Shown: positions 43,441 to 52,285, counted from the stretch's first letter. The stretch: DNA of 64,000 nt from Candidatus Brockarchaeota archaeon (GCA_017601225.1 JAFNIX010000007.1:1-64000); one strand, 5' to 3'. The notes: generated from the sequence alone by a model not told the origin. Numbers and translations: made by a program.

Positions 43441-43626
43441 TTTAACACTTCCGTCCTTTTCAGACTAATCATAATCCGAAACATAGAACTCGGATTCTCA
43501 GATCTTATCCGCAGGATGTATGATCCAGATGTTGCGATATTGTTCTTCACAAGTGGAAAATTGGTGTGCACCAGTGCTGTTAACAAGCACACGTTTAAGG
43601 AAAAAGCGACTGTAAAAAAAGTATAG
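43441..43626 (+). pseudogene. Remnant of a TATA-binding protein gene
   Basis: One open frame encodes FSDLIRRMYDPDVAILFF followed by TSGKLVCTSA. This matches the TBP half-repeat pattern 'FPGLIYR...P.VA.L.F.SGK.V.TGA'. It ends in a Lys-rich stretch at TAG 43624-43626. Only one half-repeat is present, with no start codon, so it is a fragment of a tbp-like gene. The bases before 43441 are no longer alignable. Flanking sequence to 43667 is otherwise empty apart from the promoter of the next gene. Confidence 0.65.
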
Positions 43627-43667
43627 TCTGTCTCAAAATTTATAAACCTGTGGATTAGGGTGTCTGA

Positions 43668-44285
43668 ATGGAAATGGGGAGTAAGAGGAGGGTTGAAACC
43701 ATCGTAGGCCCTGCCGCTTTCAGCAGCGCTAGGAAAGTGGCTTTCATAGGTATGATGGGGGCTTTGAGCAACATTCTGTTCCTCGCTTCAGTAACTGTGC
43801 TGAACTGGGGTCAGGTTGCTCTAGACCTGTCTCACATGGGGACGCTGATAGCTGGCTTCTTCGGAGGACCGTTGGCGGGCTCAGCCGTCGGGGTTATCGC
43901 CGGGCTTGGAAGCGGGCTGTACTTCGGCTCGACGAGCGGGTTAGTATGGTTGTTCCTACCCGGGTTCATAATTGGCAAGATGCTTACAGGCCTGACTGTT
44001 GGTCTGATCAGCAGGAGCCTCAGGATAATGGAGAGGAGGAGAAAAGGCTTGCTGACTATTTTCTCCACGCTCCTCGGCTATGTTCCGGAATGCCTTTTCA
44101 CAGTGTTCTTCTTCCTGGTTATTATCCCTCTCTTCGCGCCCCCGGCTGCTGCAGGCTTCCTGGTGACACTCCTCATGCCAATACTTGCTAAAGCCTGGAT
44201 TGAAATGGGTTTGATGGGTTTCTACATGGCTGCTCTGGTTGGGAACCAGGGTTTCACCAGCATGGTTAGCAGGCTCTGGTCTTAA
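43668..44285 (+). CDS. Six-helix membrane protein, ECF transporter S-component-like
   Basis: About six hydrophobic helices, with ARKVAFIGMMGALSNILF near the start, LSHMGTLIAGFFGGPLAGS and VGVIAGLGSGLYFG. This pattern (small, six helices, Gly/Ala-rich helix pairs) is typical of substrate-binding S components of energy-coupling-factor vitamin transporters. No ECF ATPase or T component is adjacent, so it may share a remote module. The substrate is unknown. A TATA-like AATTTATAAA (43636-43645) lies ~25 bases before ATG 43668. Confidence 0.7.
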   Translation: MEMGSKRRVETIVGPAAFSSARKVAFIGMMGALSNILFLASVTVLNWGQVALDLSHMGTLIAGFFGGPLAGSAVGVIAGLGSGLYFGSTSGLVWLFLPGFIIGKMLTGLTVGLISRSLRIMERRRKGLLTIFSTLLGYVPECLFTVFFFLVIIPLFAPPAAAGFLVTLLMPILAKAWIEMGLMGFYMAALVGNQGFTSMVSRLWS

Positions 44286-44336
44286 CTCATACGAGTATCA
44301 GTAAACCATTTAAACCAGCTTGTTCGACGCTTAACC

Positions 44337-44585
44337 ATGGCTGAGCTGGACGCTTCAAAGCTTCCGGGGGAGGCTCTCAGGGAGCTGAGGGACTTCCTTA
44401 GCAGGAAGCTGGCGGTTAAGGTTGAGGAGAGCTCTGGGAAGATAGTGGTTGAAAACGTTTCGAACACGAGGCTGAGGAAGGCGGTGAGATGGTTTCTAAG
44501 CAGGAAGAAGCTGAGCGGGGAATACAGGGTTTTATCCGACAGGAAGGCTAAGACCCTCACCGTAAGGAAAGTAAAGAAGGATTAA
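44337..44585 (+). CDS. Candidate ribosomal protein eL22-like
   Basis: An 82-residue basic protein. The order DFLSRKLAVKVEESSGKIVV, then VSNTRLRKAVRWFLSRKK and LSGEYRVLSDRKAKTL, resembles eukaryotic eL22 (FL-x-(E/R)...ITV...S.RYLKYL-x-KK-x-L...LRV). Length fits the eL22 core. eL22 is usual in eukaryotes and has been reported in only some archaea, so this identification needs a profile search. A TATA-like ACCATTTAAACC (44302-44313) lies upstream. Alternative: an unrelated small RNA-binding protein. Confidence 0.5.
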   Translation: MAELDASKLPGEALRELRDFLSRKLAVKVEESSGKIVVENVSNTRLRKAVRWFLSRKKLSGEYRVLSDRKAKTLTVRKVKKD

Positions 44586-44789
44586 GGACTAAAAGCATGA
44601 GAACAAGTGCTTCTAAAATCAAACCAACTAAGAGTAGTAATAAACGGTAAAACAACGTACATTATATTTTATAGGATATGAGAAAAGATTTAATATTAAT
44701 GACTCATCGCTTATGAACCTTCTTTACCCCCTAGCACGCTAAAACTGTCAGAAAAATCATCCCTCCTATAGGAACGCTACGATTGGGAT
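44586..44789. other. Intergenic region, nothing recognised
   Basis: A/T-rich sequence with runs such as TTATATTTTATAGG. No coding frame, repeat or RNA structure is apparent. It lies between an intact small gene and a string of pseudogenes. Confidence 0.4.
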
Positions 44790-45118
44790 CTAAAAATAGC
44801 TTGGAAGAGTTGCCGACATGCCTACGAGCATGTGCATCCATATTCCTGCGAGGTAAGCGATCCAAATTAGGGCAAAGAAGTATTTGGCCCATTGAAGCCT
44901 GCCTTAGAAGACTAGGATGAGCTTGAATGGTAAGCTAAACATCAGGCCAAGACCTATGAGGTTAGAGAGGAGGGGGTCGAGAGGGTTTAAGGTGCGGTAG
45001 ACGGCTTAGCGCGCGCTAATAAACCGAGGAACAAGGCTGACAACAGCTTCGCTAAATGCCCCAGCATCCCCATATGCCCTAAACCTCTAAGGATTCTTGC
45101 CAAAAGCTTTTCCCCCAC
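44790..45118 (-). pseudogene. Broken integral membrane protein gene
   Basis: On the minus strand GTG 45118 starts a hydrophobic frame (VGEKLLARILRGLGHMG...LSALFLGLLARAK) that hits a stop. A one-base shift then continues as LDPLLSNLIGLGLMFSLPFKL with an in-frame TAA, followed by WAKYFFALIWIAYLAGIWMHML and a stop at 44790. The joined product would be a small protein with about three membrane helices. One frameshift and one nonsense codon indicate decay. The family is not recognised. Confidence 0.6.
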
Positions 45119-45192
45119 GATCCATCTGGATACGATCTGAATTCATCTGAGTTTATCTGAGTACGATCTGTATACGATCTGAGTACGATCGG
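45119..45192. repeat. Short tandem repeat of ~10-11 bp (…ATCTG)
   Basis: About seven imperfect units of the type (A/T)(G/A)TACGATCTG or AATTCATCTG follow each other. The spacing is near one helical turn. It lies upstream of the tnpB remnant and directly beside the start of the broken membrane gene. It could be replication slippage or a cluster of regulator sites. Confidence 0.7.
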
Positions 45193-45393
45193 AATAATAA
45201 TATGCTGCCCACTTGTTTAATGTAGATGGGAGCTGTGGAGGAGCGCGAAACAAGGAGTTTTTGAAGGGGCATCTTAGCTCGCGTTATAATGGCTGAGGCC
45301 CGCCTTTAATAGGGCACAGGCCACGCGTGGCTTTTCGCTAAAACATAGCGTTAGCCAGGGCTATCGCTCCAGCTCCCAGGAGGTGGTGTAAGA
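45193..45393 (+). other. Upstream flank of tnpB
   Basis: No gene. Contains GC-rich sequence and CCCAGGAGGTGGTGTAAGA before ATG 45394, a strong ribosome binding site. The left boundary of the mobile element probably lies here, but I see no clear terminal inverted repeat and no tnpA. Confidence 0.35.
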
Positions 45394-46441
45394 ATGTCTT
45401 CTCCAAAGTACATTATAGCTAGGAAGACAATAAAGGCGAAGATACTTGAGCTAAACGGGAAGGAAGAGGGACTCCTTAGGTGTGAGTACGAGAATTTCCA
45501 GCGATACCTTCGGGGCGAGAAAACAGTTCCGCTATACTCTGCTACTAAGCAAACTGCTGAAAGCCTTCTCATGAGGATAAATGGGAGATTGAAGAAAAGG
45601 GAGTATCCGCTACTCCTGAGGAACGATACCTACAGGATTTACATCGAGCAGAGCCCCTACATTCTCAAGATACCCATCCACGGGGTCTGGGGAGGGATAA
45701 GGGTTCCAATAAGGACTCACGAGCCTATAACGGGCGACATGAGGTGCAAGGAGGCCAAGGTAATTCGTAATGGTAACGAGTGGTTCGTCCACATCTGCGT
45801 CGAGAAGAAGGTCGAGGAGAGAACTCCAAAGAATATCCTGGCTGTCGACATGGGCATAAGGTGGATAGCGACCACTGTGAATTCGAGCGATCCCCTTACC
45901 CAAGTTCTATAGTAGGGAGCTGAGAAAAGTCAAAGGACACTTTTTCCACCTGAGAAGGAGCCTTGCGTTGAAGAAGGCGTATGGTGCGATAAAGAAGATC
46001 GGAGACAAGGAGCAGAGGATGGTGAACGACATACTGCATAAGATAAGCAGGGAGATAGTGGACGAGGCCTTGGAGACGGATGCGATGATAGCAATGGGGA
46101 ACCTGAAGGGGATCAGGGAAAACGATAAGGGTAAGAGATTCAACAGGAAACTAAATGGGTTTCCATACTATAAGCTCAGCAAGTTCATAGAGTACAAGGC
46201 GAGATGGCTCGGAATCAAGGTGGTCAAAGTGAATGAAAGAAATACTTCGAAGCTATGTCACAAATGCGGAAACAGAGGGGTTCGAAGGGGAAGCCTCTTC
46301 AAATGTGCAAGCTGCAACTACTCTTGCAACGCTGACTACAATGGTGCGATGAACATAATGAAGCGGGCCATGTGCTACACGCGTATGGCAGGGGCTGCTT
46401 TGACACAGCCCTTAACCCGGCAGGATGAAGCCTCAGGCTGA
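45394..46441 (+). pseudogene. tnpB: IS200/IS605-type TnpB, frameshifted
   Basis: RNA-guided nuclease of IS605-family elements, ancestor of Cas12. The first frame reaches NILAVDMGIRWIATTV (RuvC-I Asp), then ends at 45912 after a +1 shift near 45893. The other frame resumes with KFYSRELRKVKGHF. It continues through IAMGNLKGIRE (RuvC-II position), the zinc ribbon CHKCGNRG...FKCASC, and NADYNGAMNI (RuvC-III Asp). The RuvC-II Glu usual in ExLKG-type motifs is replaced by Gly. There is no tnpA, so the element could not move alone. Its 3' end abuts the gatD stop, where a guide RNA would be expected. Confidence 0.88.
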
Positions 46442-46469
46442 CGAACCGGGAACCTCGTACTTGAGGATG

Positions 46470-47816
46470 TCAAAGCCTGTAGGTGGAGAAGAGGGATCTT
46501 TTCGAGATTTCACCCGCGAAATTGTGCAGCATCAGCTTCTTAACAGTCTCGTTGTCGAAACCGTGGCCCAGGAGCCACCCGAGCTTAACATACGCTACTT
46601 CGCTCAGCATGTCTTCGCAGTAAACTACGCCCAGCTTCATCATTATCCTTGCATTCCTGTAAACGTAGGGGTCGACTCTGCCGAACACGCATTGAGAAGC
46701 CATAGCTATAACAACACCCTCCTCCAGTCCTCTCTTTACACTGTTCACCCAGGACAGCTTCCTATCTAAAGGTTCTGTAGGAACATGTCCCATCCCGGTG
46801 CCCTCTATCACAATACCCCTGTACCCCTTGTCCACTAGGAAATCAATAATCTCAGGGTCTGAGCCTGGATACGCTTTAACCAGCGCAGTCTTAGGCTCGA
46901 AAACATCGTCAACAGTAGGAGGCTCCGTGCCCCTGGGCCTATGCTCTTTCTCAACCATCTCTATCCTCCCATCAGGCCAGACCCTTGCTAAGGGAGGCGA
47001 GTTCACTGGTTTGAAAGCATCCCTCCTGGTAGAGTGCATTTTTCTCACCCTCGTACCCCTTATCACGTTGTTGAAAGTGTCCCCGGACTCGGCGTGCATG
47101 CATACAACAACCTCTCCAATGTTCATCCTGGTGGCTGCGTGAAGCCCGCAGATTATGTTCATGTCAGAGTCCCTCGAACCCCTGTCGCTGGACCTCTGCG
47201 AGCCTATGAGCACTACTGGAGCGTTCAAGCCCCTGAGCATGAATGAGAGTGCTGCTGAAGAATAGTGCATCGTGTCGGTCCCGTGTAGAATCAGAACGCC
47301 GGCGTCGCCCTCAGCCAGGCTTTCAGCAGCCTTCCTAGCCATGGTTGACCATTCCCTGGGAGACATGTCTTCCGACGCTAGGCTGAATAGCCTTTCAACC
47401 CTCCTCAAGTAGGCGATTTTCAAAACCTCCGGAACATTGTAGAATACTTCTTCAGGCGTGAAAAGCATTGAGACACCCCCAGTATAGTAGTCTATTCTAG
47501 CGCTTATGGTTCCACCCGTGGAAAATATTGAGACCGGTGGGAGCGTCTTATCCTGCTCAACCTTCTCCAACGCCTTAAACCTTCCAAGCTCAACCGTTCC
47601 CTCAAGCTTAACTATCTCGCCGCCGTCAAGCCTGAACCCAACGTTGTAACCGTTGTCAAGCTTTATGACGATAGCGTCACCGTCTCCAAAGTCTACCTCC
47701 TCCCGGGGAAGGAGAACGCCTTCCACGGTAAGCTTGCCCCGTTTAAACATGATCCTGTCACCAGGCTTAACGCCTTTCTCGGCAAGAATTTTCTCAACCT
47801 CTTGAGAATAGGGCAT
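46470..47816 (-). CDS. gatD: Glu-tRNA(Gln) amidotransferase subunit D
   Basis: The glutaminase subunit of archaeal GatDE, which turns Glu-tRNA(Gln) into Gln-tRNA(Gln). The N-terminal ~90-residue beta domain is followed by an asparaginase-type domain with FSTGGTISARIDY (nucleophile Thr), VLILHGTDTMHYSS (Thr-Asp) and a later Lys. Length (448) is normal. Its stop lies inside the region where the TnpB element's 3' guide RNA should be, so the two 3' ends overlap antisense. Confidence 0.95.
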   Translation of the reverse strand: MPYSQEVEKILAEKGVKPGDRIMFKRGKLTVEGVLLPREEVDFGDGDAIVIKLDNGYNVGFRLDGGEIVKLEGTVELGRFKALEKVEQDKTLPPVSIFSTGGTISARIDYYTGGVSMLFTPEEVFYNVPEVLKIAYLRRVERLFSLASEDMSPREWSTMARKAAESLAEGDAGVLILHGTDTMHYSSAALSFMLRGLNAPVVLIGSQRSSDRGSRDSDMNIICGLHAATRMNIGEVVVCMHAESGDTFNNVIRGTRVRKMHSTRRDAFKPVNSPPLARVWPDGRIEMVEKEHRPRGTEPPTVDDVFEPKTALVKAYPGSDPEIIDFLVDKGYRGIVIEGTGMGHVPTEPLDRKLSWVNSVKRGLEEGVVIAMASQCVFGRVDPYVYRNARIMMKLGVVYCEDMLSEVAYVKLGWLLGHGFDNETVKKLMLHNFAGEISKRSLFSTYRL

Positions 47817-47818
47817 TT

Positions 47819-49687
47819 CTACTCCAGCCTCCTCTTAACCTCCTCCATTAGAATCCTGTAGATCGTTGAGCCCTCTGCAACCCCCCTGTATTTCTCCATC
47901 ATCCTTCCCATTAACAGTTTAACTGAGTCAACACCCTTCTCCTTAACGTATGAAATGTTTTCCTCAACGAGGCGTTTCGCCTCAGCCCTTAACTCCTCCT
48001 CCCCGACTCTCCTGCGCCTAAGCTGCTCGTAAACCTCCCCCAGGCTCATTTGCTTGTCGGCGAAAAGCGTCAAGGCCTCCTGAATCATTTCCCTAGGCAG
48101 GTCGCTCGGAAAGGTTCTGAGCACGGTGATAAGCTCCTCGTCGCTGAACTCCCTCCCGCCCTCTCTCCTGACATAGGGCAGGGTGTTTAGCAGGAAAGAG
48201 GCTATGGCTACAGGCGGAAGCCCCGAGGCCTTGATGGATTTCTCGAATACGAAAAGATAATGGGATCTGACGAGCTGCTGCGCCATGTGGCTGCTTAAAC
48301 CTATTGCTTCAAGCTCCCTAATCTTCTCCCGAGGCTTCTTCGGAAGCATCATTCTTATTTTTTCAAGCCTGTCCCTGGAAACAGGGATCGGCGGAATATC
48401 TGTCTCAGGGTACATTCTCGCAGACCCTGGGAGGGGGCGAAGATAGTCAGTGTTACCGTCTTCAAGAGCCCTCCTGGTTTCAGAGGGGACGCCTTCAAAA
48501 GCCTTGAGAAGCCTGCTGTAAACAGCCTTAAGAGCAGCCTCAACCCTAGCCTGTTCTCCGACTACGATTACGCCGGCATCCTCGTCGGAGAGACCAAGCG
48601 TCCTGCATGCCTCGGTAAACTCTTTCTCAGATATCCCGTAACCAGGGAGCTCATCCGTGTGAATAATCCCCTGCAGTCCCCCCCAAACCCTAGCGTAGTC
48701 AGCAAGCTCGGTTCCAAACCTCCTACCGGGCTGAAGCTCCATTCCAAGCAGCCCCTTGAAGCCGGGTGCTTTCAAACCGTAGACAACCTCGCCCTTTGAA
48801 AAAGCTTTCAAAATGAGTTTGGAACGAGTCTCCTTGAAAACACCCGTCAGGTCCACAGGATCATAGGTAAGGCTGTCCGGGGAGCACCTGGCTCTCAAAA
48901 TGTCTCTGAGCCTAAGCAGGTTGTTCTGCCGCAACGCTTCCCTTTCAACTATCTCCGGAATCAGCTTAAGGTTCTGAACACCCTTAATCTCCTGCCGGGC
49001 GCCGCCCTCAACACTTATGTTCAGATCCTGCCTTATAGTGCCGAGCCCCCTCATAACCTTCCCAGTCATCCTTAAGGCTAGCCCAACCTCCTCAGCAGCC
49101 TCAAGGGCCTGCGAAGGACTTTTAATATCGGGTTCAGTAGCTATCTCGACAAGCGGGATGCCAAGCCTGTCAAGCCTGTACTCAGCAGCCTCCCTGCCGC
49201 TTTCAACTATGAAGGCCGACTCCTCCTCTAGGCAGAGGCTCTTCAGCCTAACCGGGCCCTCACTAGTCTCGACGATAGAATCATCGCTCCCCAGCGCCAC
49301 TAAGAGTGTTCTCTGGAAGCCTGAAGTATTGCTGCCGTCTATCACCGTCTTCCTCATCACCCTAGCCTCGTCGACAACAGTCATGTTGAAGTAGAGGGCT
49401 ATCTCCAGCGCTGCGTCGAGAATCTCGTCGTCAATAAGATGGGGAGGCTCCTCGTCCAGCTCAACGAGACAGTTGAAAGAGTCGTCAACATGATAGGTGA
49501 ACAGCCTGCTTCTAGAGGCTTCAGCAAGCGCGGCAGGGTCTAGCTCACCCAGCTCGCTCGCGGAAGCCCTAAGCCTCCTCACCACTTTCCCCGAGGCCTC
49601 CCCCGTGGATGTGGAGGGGCAGCTGCAGAAAAGCTTGCGGAATGCGAGACGCTGGTGAAACTCCAGGCCTACTTTCAGAGGGCTCAA
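47819..49687 (-). CDS. gatE: Glu-tRNA(Gln) amidotransferase subunit E
   Basis: The kinase/amidotransferase subunit of GatDE. The start LKVGLEFHQRLAFRKLFCSCP, DGSNTSGFQRT, GIPLVEIATEPDI and RQDLNISVEGGARQEIKG match the family. A GAD-like insertion and a YqeY-like C-terminal helical domain follow. Length (622) is normal. It is followed two bases later by gatD, a standard archaeal gatE-gatD order. Confidence 0.96.
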   Translation of the reverse strand: MSPLKVGLEFHQRLAFRKLFCSCPSTSTGEASGKVVRRLRASASELGELDPAALAEASRSRLFTYHVDDSFNCLVELDEEPPHLIDDEILDAALEIALYFNMTVVDEARVMRKTVIDGSNTSGFQRTLLVALGSDDSIVETSEGPVRLKSLCLEEESAFIVESGREAAEYRLDRLGIPLVEIATEPDIKSPSQALEAAEEVGLALRMTGKVMRGLGTIRQDLNISVEGGARQEIKGVQNLKLIPEIVEREALRQNNLLRLRDILRARCSPDSLTYDPVDLTGVFKETRSKLILKAFSKGEVVYGLKAPGFKGLLGMELQPGRRFGTELADYARVWGGLQGIIHTDELPGYGISEKEFTEACRTLGLSDEDAGVIVVGEQARVEAALKAVYSRLLKAFEGVPSETRRALEDGNTDYLRPLPGSARMYPETDIPPIPVSRDRLEKIRMMLPKKPREKIRELEAIGLSSHMAQQLVRSHYLFVFEKSIKASGLPPVAIASFLLNTLPYVRREGGREFSDEELITVLRTFPSDLPREMIQEALTLFADKQMSLGEVYEQLRRRRVGEEELRAEAKRLVEENISYVKEKGVDSVKLLMGRMMEKYRGVAEGSTIYRILMEEVKRRLE

Positions 49688-49791
49688 CCTGGGCTAGAAT
49701 GCTTATGGAGGTATTTTAACCTTAAAGTCTAAGCAAATTTTTACGTATTTTTAGCGTGTCGAAAAAGAAGACTGCATGAAGACGCCTAAGT

Positions 49792-50418
49792 TCAGGCGAT
49801 TCCAAGTCTGCTCTTTATTAGTGCTACGTCTTTCTCCAGTGCGGCTAGCCTTCTATCAAGCATGGATTTTAGGTCTTCTCTAAGGCCATCAATCTTCGTA
49901 CCCAAGTTATCTATTTTCACCCCAAGGTTGTCTATTTTTTCAATCACAATATCCTGCTTTCCCAACATTAAATCTTGCTTCTCAAGCATCTGATCCATCT
50001 TCCCCAGCATTTCATCCTGCTTCTCCAGCATTATATCTTGCTTTCCCAGCATTCCATCCTGCTTACCGAGCATCTGGTCCTGCCTGCCAAGCATCCCTAA
50101 ACCTATTTCAACTATTTTTCCAAGCTGGATTGTTGTAAACTCGCTTCGAAAAACCTCTATGTTTTTCACCGGTCCCTCGTATTCCTCGAACTTCATGCCG
50201 GAGACCTCTGCCTCCTTCGGCGCTAATTCCCTGACCTTCTCCACAAACATTTTAGTTTCTTCCTCACCACCCTCGTACAGGGCCTCGATGCAATCCGTAT
50301 CGACGTTCCTAGCCTGGAACCCAGTAAGGTTTGACTCGCTCGCCAAGTTTAATAGGAAAAGCCTGTAGCCAACATCCTGAACCCTCGAACCCCTAATCAG
50401 AACCCTGCCCTTGCCCAA
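49792..50418 (-). CDS. Acylphosphatase domain fused to a heptad-repeat coiled coil
   Basis: Residues ~1-95 are acylphosphatase-like: RVLIRGSRVQDVGYR holds the phosphate-binding Arg and GFQARN the catalytic Asn. From ~105 the protein becomes about twelve 7-residue repeats (MLGKQDx, MLEKQDx, then IDNLGxK) followed by a charged helix. The repeats would form a long coiled coil for oligomerisation or partner binding. Classical acylphosphatases are single ~90-residue domains, so the fusion is unusual. The role is unknown. Confidence 0.8.
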   Translation of the reverse strand: MGKGRVLIRGSRVQDVGYRLFLLNLASESNLTGFQARNVDTDCIEALYEGGEEETKMFVEKVRELAPKEAEVSGMKFEEYEGPVKNIEVFRSEFTTIQLGKIVEIGLGMLGRQDQMLGKQDGMLGKQDIMLEKQDEMLGKMDQMLEKQDLMLGKQDIVIEKIDNLGVKIDNLGTKIDGLREDLKSMLDRRLAALEKDVALIKSRLGIA

Positions 50419-50584
50419 TTACCCCTAAGACTAACGTTGGAATGGTTTAAAAGCATAACTGTTAATCATGGTTGAATTATAAGGATGTAAAAGATGCTTG
50501 CCTAACAAAAAACGATAATGGAGAAGATTCGGTAACTATGTTTCCCGTATCTTTTGTACTATAGCTGAAGAAACCTTTTCAACA

Positions 50585-50917
50585 TCATCTTGAATAATTC
50601 ATAGTGGTGAATGGCCCCAGTTTTTTAATTCCAAGATCATACTCCAGATTCAGGTACTTGTCGTATTTGATCCCCAGCGCATCCAATATTTTTCTTGAAC
50701 ACTCGTTGCGGCAGCCGTCGACAACGATGAGGCACCCAATCTTCTTGGCGAGCATGACTTGCCTTGGAATCTTGTTGGCCAACGCGGGCAGCGAGCATAT
50801 CCCGACTCTATCGCTCCCCAACTTTCTAACCACTTCAAGCGCAGCCAACCCTGTCAGTTGCCCAGTGTTTGAAGCCCCGCTGTTGCACACGACAAGCCCG
50901 ATCTCAGGCGTTTCCAA
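50585..50917 (-). CDS. DGC-domain putative zinc-binding protein
   Basis: A 110-residue protein with LVVCNSGASNTGQLTG at the N-terminus and IVVDGCRNECSRKILDALG, containing the Asp-Gly-Cys signature that names the DGC family. Conserved Cys residues suggest metal binding. It lies 19 bases after the radical SAM gene on the same strand, so it is likely co-transcribed and may serve that enzyme. Confidence 0.82.
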   Translation of the reverse strand: METPEIGLVVCNSGASNTGQLTGLAALEVVRKLGSDRVGICSLPALANKIPRQVMLAKKIGCLIVVDGCRNECSRKILDALGIKYDKYLNLEYDLGIKKLGPFTTMNYSR

Positions 50918-50936
50918 CTCTACGCACCCTTATTCC

Positions 50937-52202
50937 TCAAGATTGCGGAACACTTATCAGCTTTTTCGGGGCCTCATCCATGGTTTGAGGTTCACCAGCC
51001 TCGGCTTGACTAACGGTTTTCAAGCTATTCACCTCCTCCCAGTATTTCTGGTTTATGCTGCACCCAGGGTCTGGGCCTTGCAGGTCGTTGAAGTAAGCGT
51101 AGGCTCTTGCTCTGCATCCACCGCAAATGTATTTATACTCGCATTCTCCGCATCCCTTGAAAAGGTCCCTGTTCCTTATCTGTTTCAAGACTGGAGAGTT
51201 TCTCCAGATGTCAACCAAGCTTTGTTCTCGAATGTTTCCGACTTTTATCGGGATGAAGACGCATGGCTCAATATCACCGTTCGGTTCCATGCCGCAGTAA
51301 AGACGGCCAGCTCCGCATCCTCCAATGAATTGCGCCAGGGAGCGGGTCTTACCTTTAAGCACTTCCATGGCTTCTTTGTGTTCGAAGTGCGTGACGATCA
51401 ACGGGCCGAAGGCAAACTTATAGGAGGTTACTGCATATTGGGGTGCTGTGGAAAGTATTTCCAGTCCCTTCGCGCTAACAAGTTTTGAATATAGAAAGTC
51501 AAGAAGTTCTTCCCTTTCTTTCGGGGTTAGATCCTGTTCGACTATTTCTTTCCCTCTACTTACAGGTATGAAGTTGAAAACTATGAAACGTTGCACATGA
51601 AGATCCTTTTCGGCAAAATCTATAAGCTTCGGTATCTCTTTCAAATTATAGTGTGTTGCGGTCGTAGCTACACACGTATATAGGCCAGCCTCAACACATT
51701 TTTTAATCCCTTCTACAGTCCGTTTCCAAGCCCCCTGCACTCCTCTAAACTCGTCGTGAGTCTTCTCGAACCCGTCTAAGGAAACCTCGACGTATTGGAT
51801 CCCCACCTCCTTCATTTTTTGTGCAACTTTTTCAGTTATTAGTGTCCCATTGGATGCGACTGAAACGTAGAAACCCTTTTCGACAGCATACTTAGCAATC
51901 TCAAAGAAGTCCCTCCTAACTAGTGGTTCACCTCCGGAAAACGCTAAGGCCACTACTCCTGCGTTTGCAAACTCGTCTATGGCTTTTTTGGCTTCTTCGG
52001 TTGTTAATTCATCGGGTGCAGGCTTCGGTCCAGCGTTTTCGTAGCAGTGTTTACATCTCAAGTTGCATTGTTTAGTGAAATTCCACACTACGAGAAATGG
52101 GGCTCCTGTGGTTTGGGGTCTTTGCACGCCAAAGTAACCTATGCCTTCAAGAATGTTTACAATACTCCTCCTTATTAGGGGATCCCTTAGGGATGATTTC
52201 AT
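50937..52202 (-). CDS. Radical SAM/SPASM protein
   Basis: Radical SAM enzyme with the 4Fe-4S motif CNLRCKHCY and the downstream GGEP motif (AFSGGEPLVRR). Its C-terminal SPASM-type region has many Cys (CGAGRLYCG, then FKGCGECEYKYICGGCRARAY). Related archaeal proteins act in haem or tungsten-cofactor pathways or modify peptides; the substrate is not clear. The first ATG is 52202, but relatives have an N-terminal region of ~80 residues; a matching sequence lies upstream in another frame (see the next entry). Confidence 0.87.
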   Translation of the reverse strand: MKSSLRDPLIRRSIVNILEGIGYFGVQRPQTTGAPFLVVWNFTKQCNLRCKHCYENAGPKPAPDELTTEEAKKAIDEFANAGVVALAFSGGEPLVRRDFFEIAKYAVEKGFYVSVASNGTLITEKVAQKMKEVGIQYVEVSLDGFEKTHDEFRGVQGAWKRTVEGIKKCVEAGLYTCVATTATHYNLKEIPKLIDFAEKDLHVQRFIVFNFIPVSRGKEIVEQDLTPKEREELLDFLYSKLVSAKGLEILSTAPQYAVTSYKFAFGPLIVTHFEHKEAMEVLKGKTRSLAQFIGGCGAGRLYCGMEPNGDIEPCVFIPIKVGNIREQSLVDIWRNSPVLKQIRNRDLFKGCGECEYKYICGGCRARAYAYFNDLQGPDPGCSINQKYWEEVNSLKTVSQAEAGEPQTMDEAPKKLISVPQS

Positions 52203-52285
52203 CTGCTCCCTGGAGACGCCGAAGGATTCAGATCCTTTTTCGATAGCCAGCTTAACAACCAGATAGGCTAGCTTTTCTTGAAAGC

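Noticed and set aside
51000-51488. Long plus-strand ORF antisense to the radical SAM gene (50604-51488)
   Set aside because: It runs across the stop of the radical SAM gene and the DGC gene on the other strand, so it is a shadow frame.
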